Assembly: GCF_002000985.1 (NCBI RefSeq) | Contig: NZ_CP018822.1 | Location: 576,001-640,000 of the forward strand | Direction: 5' to 3' | Source of the DNA: Streptococcus gallolyticus subsp. gallolyticus DSM 16831 | GTDB taxonomy: Bacteria > Bacillota > Bacilli > Lactobacillales > Streptococcaceae | DNA length: 64,000 nt | Shown here: positions 36,916 through 47,053 of the stretch, piece after piece | Layout: every line of letters starts with the position of its first letter | How positions within the stretch are numbered: position 1 is the first letter of the stretch | Program-made: the position numbers and the translations under genes | Notes under the pieces: model-generated | Told to the model about the DNA's origin: nothing | The model's database searches: none | Seen by the model: the letters and a program-made list of their open reading frames with translations, nothing else

Positions 36916-37162
36916 TATAACAATTGAGTATCAGAATAAGCAAATTGATTTACGTATTTCTCGTGGATTAACCCTTATCAGACTCGAAGAACTGCTAAAA
37001 GAATTAAATATTTTAGAGCAGCTTGGGCTGAATGAAGATTCTGATAAGAAATGGGAACTTCACTTGAAAAATAAAAATATTACTGTGAATCGTTTTGAAA
37101 TGTTAGTCAATTTTCCACTTGGAAATGGGGATATTTTGGAGATAGAAACTTATGATATTTGA
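36896..37162 (+). CDS. esaB: T7SSb ubiquitin-like protein EsaB
   Basis: The 88-residue protein fits the YukD/EsaB ubiquitin-like family: strand-turn-strand start (IDITIEYQNKQIDLRIS), a helix (LIRLEELLKELNIL) and a closing LGNGDILEIETYDI. EsaB is a small cytoplasmic component needed for secretion. ATG 36896, after GGGAAGGATACGTT, was chosen over an earlier alternative start because the family homology begins there. It overlaps both neighbours. Confidence 0.92.
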   Translation: MAFENIDITIEYQNKQIDLRISRGLTLIRLEELLKELNILEQLGLNEDSDKKWELHLKNKNITVNRFEMLVNFPLGNGDILEIETYDI

Positions 37163-38303
37163 GTATAATCATCTTAAACTTGTAGAAAAAGAGAATTATT
37201 TAACTGTAACTGTACAACCAGCTGATTATGACCGTAAAAGTCAAACTTTTATTGAAAATTATGTTAATGCCGAGATTTCATTTGTAGAAAATGGAGAACT
37301 TGTTCTTTCGTATGCTATCCCAGAGTTTTCAAAGAGCTTGAAAGATTGTATTGCAGAGGCAAAAACAGATTTGGAACGTTATTCTTTAGCACAAAAAATG
37401 GCTGCTATTGTTACTAATAAAAGTGATTTTAACATCATTTACCTTCACCCACAGAATATTTATATCTCAGGAAATGATGTTAAACTGTTGCATTATGGTA
37501 TTACTAATATTTTAGCACCACAAACGTTTCAAACGGAACATTACTTGAACGTTTATAAAGCTTTGATAGCTTCAATTTTACTACCTAAGATAAATTTTGA
37601 TTTAGCAATCGAAGGGCTTGATGCTATTCGTGAAAACATTGCTGAAAAGATTAATGCTTTCGACTCAATCGAATCAATTAATCAATTTGTCAGTGAAGAG
37701 TTTCATAAATTAGAGCAAAAAAATAAGCAAAATAATATACAGGTTAATAAAAAACGTTGGAGAATTTTGTTAGTTACAGCGGTGATTCTAACTTTAGCAA
37801 CTTTAACTTTAGGTGTTTTCACTTATAGATCTTACACGAGAGACTTGCCATTAAAGAATGCGGTTATAAAAGCTCAATCAGCTTTTATGGCAACAGATTA
37901 TGATAAAACGATTGATGCTTTAGACTCTTATAGTGTCAATCGACTTCCAAAATCTGCCAAGTATGTTTTAGCGACTAGCTTTGTAAAATTAGATAATCTC
38001 AGCTCTGAGCAAACAGAAGCGGTGCTCAACACAATTACACAATCTTCAGATGACATGATTTTAAACTATTGGATTTATTTGGGACGTGGAGATTTAGAAA
38101 AAGCACTTGATGTGGCACAAAATATTGGAGATACGCAGTTAATTTTACACGCTTATACAAATTTGTATGAAAAAATAAAAGCAGATACAGATATGAGTGG
38201 TTCAGAAAAACAAAAGAAACTGAAAGAATACGAAAAAGAAATTAGTGAGCTTTCAGATGAGCTCAACGAAACAACAAGTTCACAATCAAGTGGGGAAGAA
38301 TGA
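37152..38303 (+). CDS. essB: T7SSb pseudokinase membrane protein EssB
   Basis: The 383-residue protein has a cytoplasmic N-terminal pseudokinase-like domain (~1-200, with IYLHPQNIYISGNDVKLLHYG corresponding in part to the catalytic-loop region), one membrane helix (~202-224), and a helical extracytoplasmic part with tetratricopeptide-like helices. EssB bridges EssC with other membrane components. It overlaps esaB and ends 3 nt before essC. Confidence 0.94.
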   Translation: MIFEYNHLKLVEKENYLTVTVQPADYDRKSQTFIENYVNAEISFVENGELVLSYAIPEFSKSLKDCIAEAKTDLERYSLAQKMAAIVTNKSDFNIIYLHPQNIYISGNDVKLLHYGITNILAPQTFQTEHYLNVYKALIASILLPKINFDLAIEGLDAIRENIAEKINAFDSIESINQFVSEEFHKLEQKNKQNNIQVNKKRWRILLVTAVILTLATLTLGVFTYRSYTRDLPLKNAVIKAQSAFMATDYDKTIDALDSYSVNRLPKSAKYVLATSFVKLDNLSSEQTEAVLNTITQSSDDMILNYWIYLGRGDLEKALDVAQNIGDTQLILHAYTNLYEKIKADTDMSGSEKQKKLKEYEKEISELSDELNETTSSQSSGEE

Positions 38304-38306
38304 TTT

Positions 38307-41300
38307 ATGATTCAAAATGATAATATGACTTACTATCACCATTTGGGAGATTATTTGGGAGAAGAGATAACTTCAAAAGCCTTTTTAGTGTGTTTGTCTG
38401 ATAAGTTATCATATATGCAATTTTCAGATGATGTTCCTCTTAGTTTTGAAGGGGTTCGTTATAGTCTTCAAAATGGCGATATTTTCCGAAATGGTGATAA
38501 ATTAGAAGGGCATAAAATACAAGACAATCAGGTAGATTACTATCTCTTAAAACCTAAGACTGATATATTTACTCTCTATTTTTATCCACCTTATACAGAT
38601 TTTGTTTTATCATCTATGGATACGGCTGATATTCATTTAGATGGAGAAACGATTGTTCTGTTTTCACAAAATAGGCTATTTATTGACTATGATGCTAATT
38701 CGGTTGTATATGTTAATGGTGTTCGCATTAGTGATAATTTATCGGTGTCATTTAATGTTGGGGATTCTGTTTTTATTGAAGATTATTTGATTGAACGTCG
38801 TCGTCATCAATGGCGAGTAATACGATTTTACGATAAACCCAAATTTACACGACCAGATAAAATTTTACTTCAGGCACCAGTAAGTGATTTTCCAAGTGAT
38901 TTCCCAGATTATCATCGAAGTCCACGTGTTATTCCAACTATATATAGTGATGCCATTAAATTGGATAGTCCAATGGAACCAGCATCTATGGGACGTAATT
39001 CTTTATTACGTGCCATTGTACCACCACTTGGGATGTTTGCTATCACTGCTTTGACAGGTTTAGTTAGCCGTCGTAATCCGTGGATGATGCTTGGCATGGG
39101 AGGATTTAGTCTACTTACTGCTGGAATGACGATGACACAGTATTTTCAAGACAAAAAATATTATAAAAAGCAAGAGTTAATACGTGTCGAGGATTATGAT
39201 TCTTATCTCTTAAAGCAAATTTCACAGATAAGTCATTATCACAATGAAGAAAGAGATATTTTAAACTACAATCAACCAAACATTGATACTTTATCCAAAA
39301 TGGTTTTTGATTATGATTCTCGTATTTATGAACGAATGAATTATAATGCAGATTTTTTACAAGTGTCTCTAGGAACTGGTGATATTGAAACAAATTTGAA
39401 TCTCCAAACTTCTTTTAAAGAACAAAGTAAGGACGAGCAAGCAATTTTTGCTAAAAAAATTGTTGAAAAATATAAGATGCAACATGATGTCCCTATTACA
39501 TTATCTCTTAGCCAAGCAACTTTAGGTATTATTGGTACTTATGATACGACTCGACCAGCAATTTTTAATCTTTTGACTCAATTAGCTGTTTTTCACAGCT
39601 ATCAAGATATTAACTTTGTTATTTTGGTGCCTGAAGAGTCATATGCTAATGATTGGTATCAGTGGCGTTTCCTACCTCATCTTAAACTTCAGGAACGTAA
39701 TGTTCGAGGAATTGTTCATGATGCTCGCAGTCGTGATGCTGTTTTAAACGCTTTGTATCAAATTATCCAAAAGCGTATGCAGCTTAAACGTGAAATGGGA
39801 AATAAAGATGTTCGTTTTGCTCCGCATTATATTATTACGGTATTCGATGATTCTTATTTGGTCGGCCATAGTTTAAATGAGTATCTGGCTGAAGATTTGA
39901 CAGAATTAGGTGTAACAGTTATTTGGATAAAAGAAGCACAACGTTTTTTACCAGAAACAGTTACAACTCTGGTTGAGTACCAAAACCAAAATGTTGGTCA
40001 AATTATTAATGACAATGGTGAGTATCTAGCACAACGCTTTATACCATATCCAGAAAGCAAAGATTATGAGTTAGTTGCAAGAACATTAGCTAACTTAAAT
40101 CACGTTGAGATTGAAAAAAATTCAATTCCGAAATCAGTTACATTCTTGGAGCTTTATAAAGTTCAAAAAGTTGATGAATTACGATTAGGTGAACGTTGGG
40201 CGAAAGCAGACACCTCTAAGACTTTGGCAGTTCCTTTAGGACTTCGTGGGAAAGAGGATATTGTTGAGCTGAATTTACATGAGCGTGCACACGGTCCACA
40301 TGGTTTGGTTGCTGGAACTACTGGTTCAGGAAAATCGGAAATTTTGCAATCTTATATGTTATCATTAGCAGTTAATTTTGGACCAGAGGATGTTGGCTTT
40401 TTACCAATTGACTTCAAGGGTGGTGGAATGGCTAATCTCTTTAAAGGTCTTCCGCATCTTATGGGAGTGATTACCAACTTAGATGGTGCAGCTAGTGCGC
40501 GTGCCCTTGCCTCAATTAAAGCAGAACTTCAGAAGCGTCAACGCTTCTTTGAAGCATTTGGCGTGAACCATATTAACGGCTATACGAAGTTATATAAGCA
40601 AGGAAAAACAGCAACTGATGGTGGTCATTATCCAACTAAGCCATTACCGCATTTATTCCTGATTAGTGATGAGTTTGCGGAATTAAAAGCTAACGAGCCC
40701 GAATTTATGACAGAGTTAGTTTCTGCAGCGCGTATTGGTCGTTCACTTGGGGTTCATTTGATTTTAGCAACACAAAAACCTTCTGGAGTTGTTGATGACC
40801 AGATTTGGTCAAACTCACGTTTTAAATTGGCTCTGAAAGTATCAGATAAATCTGATTCAAATGAAATTATTAAAACCCCTGATGCCGCTAGTATCGTTGA
40901 ACCAGGGCGTGCATATCTGCAAGTCGGAAATAATGAAATTTATGAACTCTTCCAATCGGCTTGGAGCGGTGCAACTTATCAGCCTAATAAGTCAGATAAG
41001 GAAGAAGAAGTTGACGATCGCATTTGGTTAATTAATGATTTAGGGCAATATGAGCTCTTAACTGATAACCTTGCTTTAGAAGAGGAACTTAGTGTTCAAT
41101 CAGAAAAAAATCAGACGGAATTGGAAGCTTTAGTCGACTATATTTCAAACTATGCACAAAGTACAGAGGTTAACATTCCTGATAAACCTTGGTTACCACC
41201 GTTGAAAGAGAAGATAGCTTCTCCAGCTTTGACTGTTTCTTGGTCCGACGAAAGAAAATTAGCTGTACCTTTTGCAATGATGGATGTTCCATCTGAACAA

Positions 41301-42758
41301 TCCCAACGCAATTTTGATTTCGATGTCGAAGAATTAAGTCATACTGTTATTTATGGTTCTCCAGGTTTCGGAAAATCTGTTGCTCTTCAAACATTAATAA
41401 TGAATTTTGCTCGTCTTAATACGCCAGAACAAGTGCAATTTAATCTTTTTGATTTTGGGACAAATGGGTTGTTGCCATTAAAAGATTTACCACACGTGGT
41501 CGATTTAACGCGTTTGGATGAGGAAGAAAAACTTCTTAAATTCTTGAAGCGAATTGACAGTGAATTAAAAAGACGAAAAGATTTATTTGCTGAATATAGT
41601 GTAGCAACTCTTGCGCAATATGAGCAAAAAACGGGTGAGAAGTTATCAGTTGTTTTCACAATTGTAGATGGTTTTGATGCCATCAAAGATAGTCCGATGG
41701 AAGAAACTATTGAAGCAAGCTTGAACCGTATTTTACGAGAAGGGTCAAGTCTCGGTTGCTATCTTATCATAACCGCTTTACGTGCTAATAGTTTGAAAAT
41801 CAGTATGTCAAGTAACGTTTCGACTAAGATGGCACTTTTCTTAGTTGAGGACAACGCTGTTAAGGATATTATTGGACGCAATGCTTTGATTCAACAAGAA
41901 ATATTTGGCCGAGGGCAAGTACGTGATGACGTACCTTATGAAATTCAAATTTACTTACCAAGCAAAGGTGAAGAAGATATTGAACGCTTGCGTTATTTGG
42001 AAGAAGAAGTTGCTACAATTGATAAAATGTGGACAGGTCAACGTCCTAAAGCTATTCCAATGTTACCAAATGAACTTGATTGGGATGATTTCTATGGTAA
42101 CAGCTATACAATAAGAATGCTAAATCAAATGCAATTACCACTTGCCTTTGATAAGGAATCAACAGATGTTGTTGGGTTTATACCAGAAGAACATGGTTAT
42201 TTTGTAATTATGGATGATACCCCAACTCAGACACGATTGTTGGAATCAATTATTGTTCAGAATATGACTTACTTCCAAGGACAAGCCCAACGAATCATTT
42301 TTGATTCTGACCAACGTTTTGAAGGAGCTATTGAAAGTTTTGATTTAATAGCAACAGAAGAAACTTACAATACTGTTATGAATGATTTACTTGGAGAATT
42401 AAATTCACGTTCACCAGAAAATCCTAATCAGCCAATTTTTGTTTATATGCCAGATGCTCAAGGAATTAATGATAAGATGATGATGTCTAATAGCACTTTG
42501 GATACAATTTTGAAAAAAGCTGCTAAAGTGGGGATTTACTTTATTTTCCAAGCACATCAAAAAACACTTGAAACACGTTTTGATGAATTTAGTAAACGTC
42601 TACGTTCAAATATTCCAGCAGGAATGTTTGGCACGAGATTTGCTGACCAAAATATCATAAAGGGACGTACACGTTATGGTGAACCGTTATTAGAAGAAGA
42701 CGAAGCACATTTCTTCGTAGGAAGAGATGTCTATCGTGTTAAAATAGCAAAGGAATAA
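38307..42758 (+). CDS. essC: T7SSb motor ATPase EssC (FtsK/SpoIIIE type)
   Basis: The 1483-residue motor protein has N-terminal FHA-like domains (to ~190) and two membrane helices (~229-285). ATPase domain 1 has Walker A GTTGSGKSE near residue 670 and Walker B LFLISDEFAEL near 780. Domain 2 has GSPGFGKSV near 1018. A degenerate third domain (~1280-1483) follows, ending EEDEAHFFVGRDVYRVKIAKE (in parts). EssC recognises and drives export of EsxA and LXG substrates. In staphylococci the C-terminal part varies and specifies cargo, so it is the region to compare with the downstream toxin cluster. Confidence 0.97.
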   Translation: MIQNDNMTYYHHLGDYLGEEITSKAFLVCLSDKLSYMQFSDDVPLSFEGVRYSLQNGDIFRNGDKLEGHKIQDNQVDYYLLKPKTDIFTLYFYPPYTDFVLSSMDTADIHLDGETIVLFSQNRLFIDYDANSVVYVNGVRISDNLSVSFNVGDSVFIEDYLIERRRHQWRVIRFYDKPKFTRPDKILLQAPVSDFPSDFPDYHRSPRVIPTIYSDAIKLDSPMEPASMGRNSLLRAIVPPLGMFAITALTGLVSRRNPWMMLGMGGFSLLTAGMTMTQYFQDKKYYKKQELIRVEDYDSYLLKQISQISHYHNEERDILNYNQPNIDTLSKMVFDYDSRIYERMNYNADFLQVSLGTGDIETNLNLQTSFKEQSKDEQAIFAKKIVEKYKMQHDVPITLSLSQATLGIIGTYDTTRPAIFNLLTQLAVFHSYQDINFVILVPEESYANDWYQWRFLPHLKLQERNVRGIVHDARSRDAVLNALYQIIQKRMQLKREMGNKDVRFAPHYIITVFDDSYLVGHSLNEYLAEDLTELGVTVIWIKEAQRFLPETVTTLVEYQNQNVGQIINDNGEYLAQRFIPYPESKDYELVARTLANLNHVEIEKNSIPKSVTFLELYKVQKVDELRLGERWAKADTSKTLAVPLGLRGKEDIVELNLHERAHGPHGLVAGTTGSGKSEILQSYMLSLAVNFGPEDVGFLPIDFKGGGMANLFKGLPHLMGVITNLDGAASARALASIKAELQKRQRFFEAFGVNHINGYTKLYKQGKTATDGGHYPTKPLPHLFLISDEFAELKANEPEFMTELVSAARIGRSLGVHLILATQKPSGVVDDQIWSNSRFKLALKVSDKSDSNEIIKTPDAASIVEPGRAYLQVGNNEIYELFQSAWSGATYQPNKSDKEEEVDDRIWLINDLGQYELLTDNLALEEELSVQSEKNQTELEALVDYISNYAQSTEVNIPDKPWLPPLKEKIASPALTVSWSDERKLAVPFAMMDVPSEQSQRNFDFDVEELSHTVIYGSPGFGKSVALQTLIMNFARLNTPEQVQFNLFDFGTNGLLPLKDLPHVVDLTRLDEEEKLLKFLKRIDSELKRRKDLFAEYSVATLAQYEQKTGEKLSVVFTIVDGFDAIKDSPMEETIEASLNRILREGSSLGCYLIITALRANSLKISMSSNVSTKMALFLVEDNAVKDIIGRNALIQQEIFGRGQVRDDVPYEIQIYLPSKGEEDIERLRYLEEEVATIDKMWTGQRPKAIPMLPNELDWDDFYGNSYTIRMLNQMQLPLAFDKESTDVVGFIPEEHGYFVIMDDTPTQTRLLESIIVQNMTYFQGQAQRIIFDSDQRFEGAIESFDLIATEETYNTVMNDLLGELNSRSPENPNQPIFVYMPDAQGINDKMMMSNSTLDTILKKAAKVGIYFIFQAHQKTLETRFDEFSKRLRSNIPAGMFGTRFADQNIIKGRTRYGEPLLEEDEAHFFVGRDVYRVKIAKE

Positions 42759-42764
42759 GGGGAA

Positions 42765-45596
42765 ATGAAAAAATTTAAGATAAAACCAAGAGTTATTGTG
42801 GTAGCAATTAGTGTCTTTATTTCACTACTAGCTATTATTTCAGGAGTATTTGTTTATACGCAGGATAAGGAAGTCTCTGTGACAGATAAAGCTAAGAAAA
42901 CAGAGCATTTGACTGTTGCTTTAGTTAATGAAGATGCCGGTGGTAGCTTAAATGATGTAAACTATAATTTTGGACAAGAATTCACTAACTTGTTAACCAA
43001 TGCTGATAATACAAGTGACAACTGGATTACAATGTCACGAAGTTTAGCTGAAAGTAAATATAGTGACGGTAGTGCGGATGTAGTTATTTATATTTCAAAA
43101 GATTTCTCAGAAAAAATTCTGCAATTAGAAAGTTTTAATCCTTCCCAAGCTGAAGTGAGCTACAAAGTAAAAACGTCAACTGATACTGTTAAAGAAAAGA
43201 ATGTTGAAAGCCAAGTTGGAACATACTTGAATTTAATTAATCAACGTGTCATTAAAATGTACTTTTCAAGTGTCATTGGTAATTTGGATGACGCTAAGCG
43301 TAATGTATCAAATATTGTTAGCGATCAAGAAGCTAGCTATACTAGCTTATCAAGTTACATTTATTCGCCATCAAATTCGGCAAGTCAAAGTTTAAGTGGT
43401 TTAACGAGTGCTGCTAATGCATTACAGACGAGCAATAAAAGCTTTGAGGATACTCAAAGCAACTATGTTAGTAGCATTTCTGAACTCTTAAATTCAACTA
43501 GTAGTGGTTTAAATAGCGAACTACCTGAAGTTAAAAGTTTTGTAGACTTGCAACAAGATATTGCTAAAACAAACGTAGCAACTGCGAATACAGCAATTTC
43601 AGACCAATATCAAACAGATACAGAACTTTACGATGCTTTAAATAGTAACATTCTTAGCAGCTTAAGCAGTTTTTACACTTCTACATCAGATATTACAACA
43701 GAATCAACAAGCAATGGTACTGTTTATAAGTTATTTGAAAACCAAATTACAGCTTATAACGAAGAAGTTGAAAATTACCGTTCAAAAGTTGAAAATGCGA
43801 GAACTGAGTTATCTGATTTATTAGAAGAGGTAAAAGCAACTCGTTCTAAAGTTTCTAATCAATATTTTAATTCTGATTTAGCGCTTGATATAAATAGTTA
43901 CTTCGCAACAACTAATCAAGAAGAACGTAAATTAGCAATTAAAACAGATCTGCTTAATCAAGTAACAGACGATAGTGTTAAGTCTGCCTTAGCTAATCAA
44001 ATTCAAGAATCACTTGGTGGAACACTTCCTTCTGAATATGAGACAGAAATTGCTAGCCTTATGGGAAGTGTAGATGTAGCTGCTTCTGATTATGCAACTC
44101 TATTTTCAAAATTAGAAGAAATGGGAGCAATGACGTCTGATGAGGTAAGTGATTATCAATCAAAATTGGCCTTGTTAGGCAAATATAAATCTGCTAAAGG
44201 CGTGACAACTGCTTCTGGTGCTACATACTCATTCTTAACAGCTGAAGATGCGAAGCCTGAACAGAGCAATGTTATTTCTGTAGATGTTGCTCCAACTTCA
44301 ACACAGATAATAACAACGACTACTTCATCAACTTCAGAAGATGAATCAAATACAGATGATACTTCTTCAAATTCATCAGAAGGGAATGAGCAAGAAACAA
44401 CACCAACAACTACAGAAAATACAGAAACCAAGGAAGATCCAACAACTGTTACAATTTCTAATGTTTCAGGAGGAACAGTTGTTTTTGCAGATGATAATTC
44501 AGTAAGCAAGACAATTTCAAAAGCGCAATCATTAAAAATTTCTTATACTTTTGATTCTTTATCTGTAGGAACTCATACGATTACCTTTGATTTAAATATT
44601 GGAGATAATCGTATTCCAATGACTTATACAATTTACGTGACAGATACAGCTGATGATGTTAGTCTTGTTAAGGATGATTTAAAAACAATTTTTGCTCAAT
44701 TAAGCAAGATTGATACTGCCTCTGCGATGATTCAAACACTTTATGGAGAACCTGGTCAAACTGATTTAAGTCAAATTGATATTACTAATCCATCTGCTAA
44801 TTCCGTGGCTAATATGTATGGTAACTTAACATTTGATAATATCGATGGTCTTGATGTGACAAATTTCAAAGAAAGTGGAGTTACTTTATACACAGAGTTG
44901 ACTAATGAAATTATTGAATTGCAATCTACCATTGATAGTTTGCCAACTTTACCAGAAGGCTATATGCCAACAGACTATTTTTCAACAGAATTGCAAAGTC
45001 TTGTTAATTGGTATAAAACAACCTCACAAAGTCTGAATAATGAGTATGCAAAATGGTCACAAAATCAAGCTAAAGAGCTTAACGTGGGTTCTTATGGTAG
45101 TGGAAATTCAGATAGTTCAACGCTTTATACAGATACTGCTAGTGGAGATGCTCTTTATGATGGTATTTCAGAACTTGTCAAATCAACGGCTGATAGTGCT
45201 CAATCAACAACAAGTAATTATGAAGCAATTGGTACAATGACAGATGATTTTGAACAGCTTGTTTCACAAGTCGGTACCATTCAAACAAATGTTGACGATA
45301 CCATGACAAATACTAACAAACTCATTAGTGCCCAAGCAGAAAATATTGAAGAAAGTACAACGTATGCCAATAATTTTGCTAAAGTATTAAAAAATGCACG
45401 TAGTGGTGGTACAGATAATGAGGCTGTTATGAACTTCTTGTCAAATCCTGTTAACATCACAAAGAAAACAACTAGTGGAGTAACATCTGATAAAGATAAT
45501 ACTATTTGGATTATTGTGACAGCAGCTATTTCAAGTGTCCTTTCAATTATTGTTACTTATTTCTTAACGAAATCAAGCAAGAGTAAAAACAGTTGA
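42765..45596 (+). CDS. esaA: T7SSb component EsaA (YueB/Pip family), form with two membrane helices
   Basis: The 943-residue protein has an N-terminal membrane helix (~11-31), the family's opening LTVALVNEDAGGSLNDVNYNFGQEF (in parts), a very long helical extracellular region, and a Ser/Thr/Glu-rich insert (~520-570). Near the end is a FLSNPVNITKK segment, followed by only one membrane helix (~917-936) and a short lysine-rich tail. The B. subtilis and S. aureus relatives carry several C-terminal helices, so this form is minimal. EsaA projects through the envelope and also serves as a phage receptor in Bacillus (YueB) and Lactococcus (Pip). Confidence 0.93.
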   Translation: MKKFKIKPRVIVVAISVFISLLAIISGVFVYTQDKEVSVTDKAKKTEHLTVALVNEDAGGSLNDVNYNFGQEFTNLLTNADNTSDNWITMSRSLAESKYSDGSADVVIYISKDFSEKILQLESFNPSQAEVSYKVKTSTDTVKEKNVESQVGTYLNLINQRVIKMYFSSVIGNLDDAKRNVSNIVSDQEASYTSLSSYIYSPSNSASQSLSGLTSAANALQTSNKSFEDTQSNYVSSISELLNSTSSGLNSELPEVKSFVDLQQDIAKTNVATANTAISDQYQTDTELYDALNSNILSSLSSFYTSTSDITTESTSNGTVYKLFENQITAYNEEVENYRSKVENARTELSDLLEEVKATRSKVSNQYFNSDLALDINSYFATTNQEERKLAIKTDLLNQVTDDSVKSALANQIQESLGGTLPSEYETEIASLMGSVDVAASDYATLFSKLEEMGAMTSDEVSDYQSKLALLGKYKSAKGVTTASGATYSFLTAEDAKPEQSNVISVDVAPTSTQIITTTTSSTSEDESNTDDTSSNSSEGNEQETTPTTTENTETKEDPTTVTISNVSGGTVVFADDNSVSKTISKAQSLKISYTFDSLSVGTHTITFDLNIGDNRIPMTYTIYVTDTADDVSLVKDDLKTIFAQLSKIDTASAMIQTLYGEPGQTDLSQIDITNPSANSVANMYGNLTFDNIDGLDVTNFKESGVTLYTELTNEIIELQSTIDSLPTLPEGYMPTDYFSTELQSLVNWYKTTSQSLNNEYAKWSQNQAKELNVGSYGSGNSDSSTLYTDTASGDALYDGISELVKSTADSAQSTTSNYEAIGTMTDDFEQLVSQVGTIQTNVDDTMTNTNKLISAQAENIEESTTYANNFAKVLKNARSGGTDNEAVMNFLSNPVNITKKTTSGVTSDKDNTIWIIVTAAISSVLSIIVTYFLTKSSKSKNS

Positions 45597-45619
45597 TTGG
45601 TGACAGTCGCAATTGATAA

Positions 45620-45650
45620 GACCAGATACTTTGGTATCTGGCTTGTCTTG
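45620..45650 (+). terminator. Probable terminator between esaA and the cargo cluster
   Basis: CCAGATAC (45622-45629), loop TTTG and GTATCTGG (45634-45641) form an 8-bp stem followed by CTTGTCTTG. The U-tract is poor, so it may only attenuate. Confidence 0.55.
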
Positions 45651-45681
45651 TATTTTAATAACTTTAATATGGGAGAATGTT

Positions 45682-46098
45682 GTGGGAAGTAAGGAAGTAA
45701 AATATTACCGAGGTTGTGCTAGAACTTGTCGTAATCATAGTAAAGCTTTACGCTCAAATCGCCAAGCTGCTATAGATAAAAAGGAAAAATTAGAGACAGC
45801 AAAATCAAAAATTACTAGTAAACTAAGCCAAGTATCTAGTCAAAAATCAACATTGTCAAATTTAAATAATGTCAATACGGGAGAATTTAGTGGTGCTCGT
45901 CAAACAAAATATCAAGGAAAAATGTCATCAGCACTTCAAAAATTATCAACCTACAAAACAACTGAAAATCAGAATGTAACAACTATTAATAATAAAATCG
46001 CTGAACTAGAAAGTAAAATTACAAGTTTAACGTCACAAATTAATAGTTGGGACCAACAAGCTTTAATGTATGATCGTATGGCAGCAGGTAGTATGTAA
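45682..46098 (+). CDS. LXG-associated small helical protein (Lap1/DUF5082-like)
   Basis: The 138-residue, highly helical protein begins at GTG 45682 after GGGAGAA. Long Lys/Ser/Thr-rich coiled-coil helices (KEKLETAKSKITSKLSQVSS and NNKIAELESKITSLTSQIN) match the small DUF5082/YwqH-type partner encoded before LXG toxins. Such Lap1 proteins bind the LXG domain with Lap2 and help hand it to the T7SS. The family call is from length, composition and position; the start is not certain. Confidence 0.75.
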   Translation: MGSKEVKYYRGCARTCRNHSKALRSNRQAAIDKKEKLETAKSKITSKLSQVSSQKSTLSNLNNVNTGEFSGARQTKYQGKMSSALQKLSTYKTTENQNVTTINNKIAELESKITSLTSQINSWDQQALMYDRMAAGSM

Positions 46099-46109
46099 AG
46101 GGAGATTTT

Positions 46110-46391
46110 ATGGCAAAGACAGGAGTAGATTTAGAAGAATGGAAAAGTTTGACTGATGGTGTATCATCATCGACAAGTAATATTAGTAAAATCAAATCAC
46201 TAACGTTTACCGAAACAACTTTAAAACCATTTACAGAATTCAGTAGTATCATTGATAAGTTTAATAAATCTATTAAGAAGCTAAAAACTTATACAAAAAC
46301 CGACGCGGAGAAAATGTATAAAGCTGGTAAAAATAAATCTGATGATGATTCAAATGAAGCTAAGAACACACGTAGTAAAGGAGGCAAATAA
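46110..46391 (+). CDS. LXG-associated small helical protein (Lap2/DUF5344-like)
   Basis: The 93-residue WXG100-like protein has no WXG. The opening VDLEEWKSLTDGVSSS, a hinge near KSLTFTETTLKPF, and a second helix with a charged tail match the TIGR04197/DUF5344 small T7SS proteins. It is the second Lap partner expected to form a complex with the LXG domain. GGGAGATTTT precedes ATG, and its stop overlaps the next start (TAATG). Confidence 0.78.
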   Translation: MAKTGVDLEEWKSLTDGVSSSTSNISKIKSLTFTETTLKPFTEFSSIIDKFNKSIKKLKTYTKTDAEKMYKAGKNKSDDDSNEAKNTRSKGGK

Positions 46392-47053
46392 TGCAAAATG
46401 AATGGCTAACTTTACTTAGAAAGGCTTTAGAAAATTTACCGATAACTGATGAGGATACAGTTTTCTTAGAAAATCTAGCATTGGTATTTTCTGGACATCC
46501 AGATATTTTTAAAGCTTGTCAATTGGCTTATTTGGATGAGGAAAAAGAGTATCATTATCATCCTGTCATTGGAGCTCCTTATGATTTTATATTTGATTAT
46601 ACATTGGGGCAGGTGACAATTTACCAATCAGATAAGCAGTTGATTTTGGAGTTACCTATTTTTCAAAGTTACTTGTCTTATGTAGATTTATTGTTTGGAA
46701 AAATTTATCCAGTAGGTAGCATTGTAGAGCTTGATAAAGAGCTTTTACCAGATGATTTGGTAGCAGCATTTGCTAGAGAAAACATGGATTTTAATGTTGT
46801 TATTTCGGGACGTCGTGTCTTGATAAATAATCAAACATCCTATGTCGACTATGTTGGTTATATTTGGCCTTATGGGTTTGATTTTGAGGCACACCCATTA
46901 TTGCTTAGTCATCTTTTTATCAAACGTGTCATTTCTGAAGGTTATACAGATGTGCGTGATAAACATTATTGTGATGAAGAGTTACGTCGTGCTTACTATT
47001 ATGATAAGATTTTTTCAGTGATGTATCCAAAGGGAGAGAGTTATGAAGATTAA
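46391..47053 (+). CDS. DUF4176-like T7SS-associated protein
   Basis: The 220-residue soluble, acidic and aromatic-rich protein contains IYPVGSIVELDKELLP followed by VVISGRRVLI and a YVDYVGYIWPYGF strand. This matches DUF4176, a family found beside LXG toxins. It may be a targeting factor for the adjacent LXG protein; this is inference from gene order. It overlaps the LXG gene by 11 nt and the upstream gene by 1 nt, so all are translated together. Confidence 0.75.
   Translation: MQNEWLTLLRKALENLPITDEDTVFLENLALVFSGHPDIFKACQLAYLDEEKEYHYHPVIGAPYDFIFDYTLGQVTIYQSDKQLILELPIFQSYLSYVDLLFGKIYPVGSIVELDKELLPDDLVAAFARENMDFNVVISGRRVLINNQTSYVDYVGYIWPYGFDFEAHPLLLSHLFIKRVISEGYTDVRDKHYCDEELRRAYYYDKIFSVMYPKGESYED

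Noticed and set aside
44156..44509. Long minus-strand open frame inside esaA
   Set aside because: It mirrors the Ser/Thr/Glu-rich low-complexity segment of EsaA; composition artefact.
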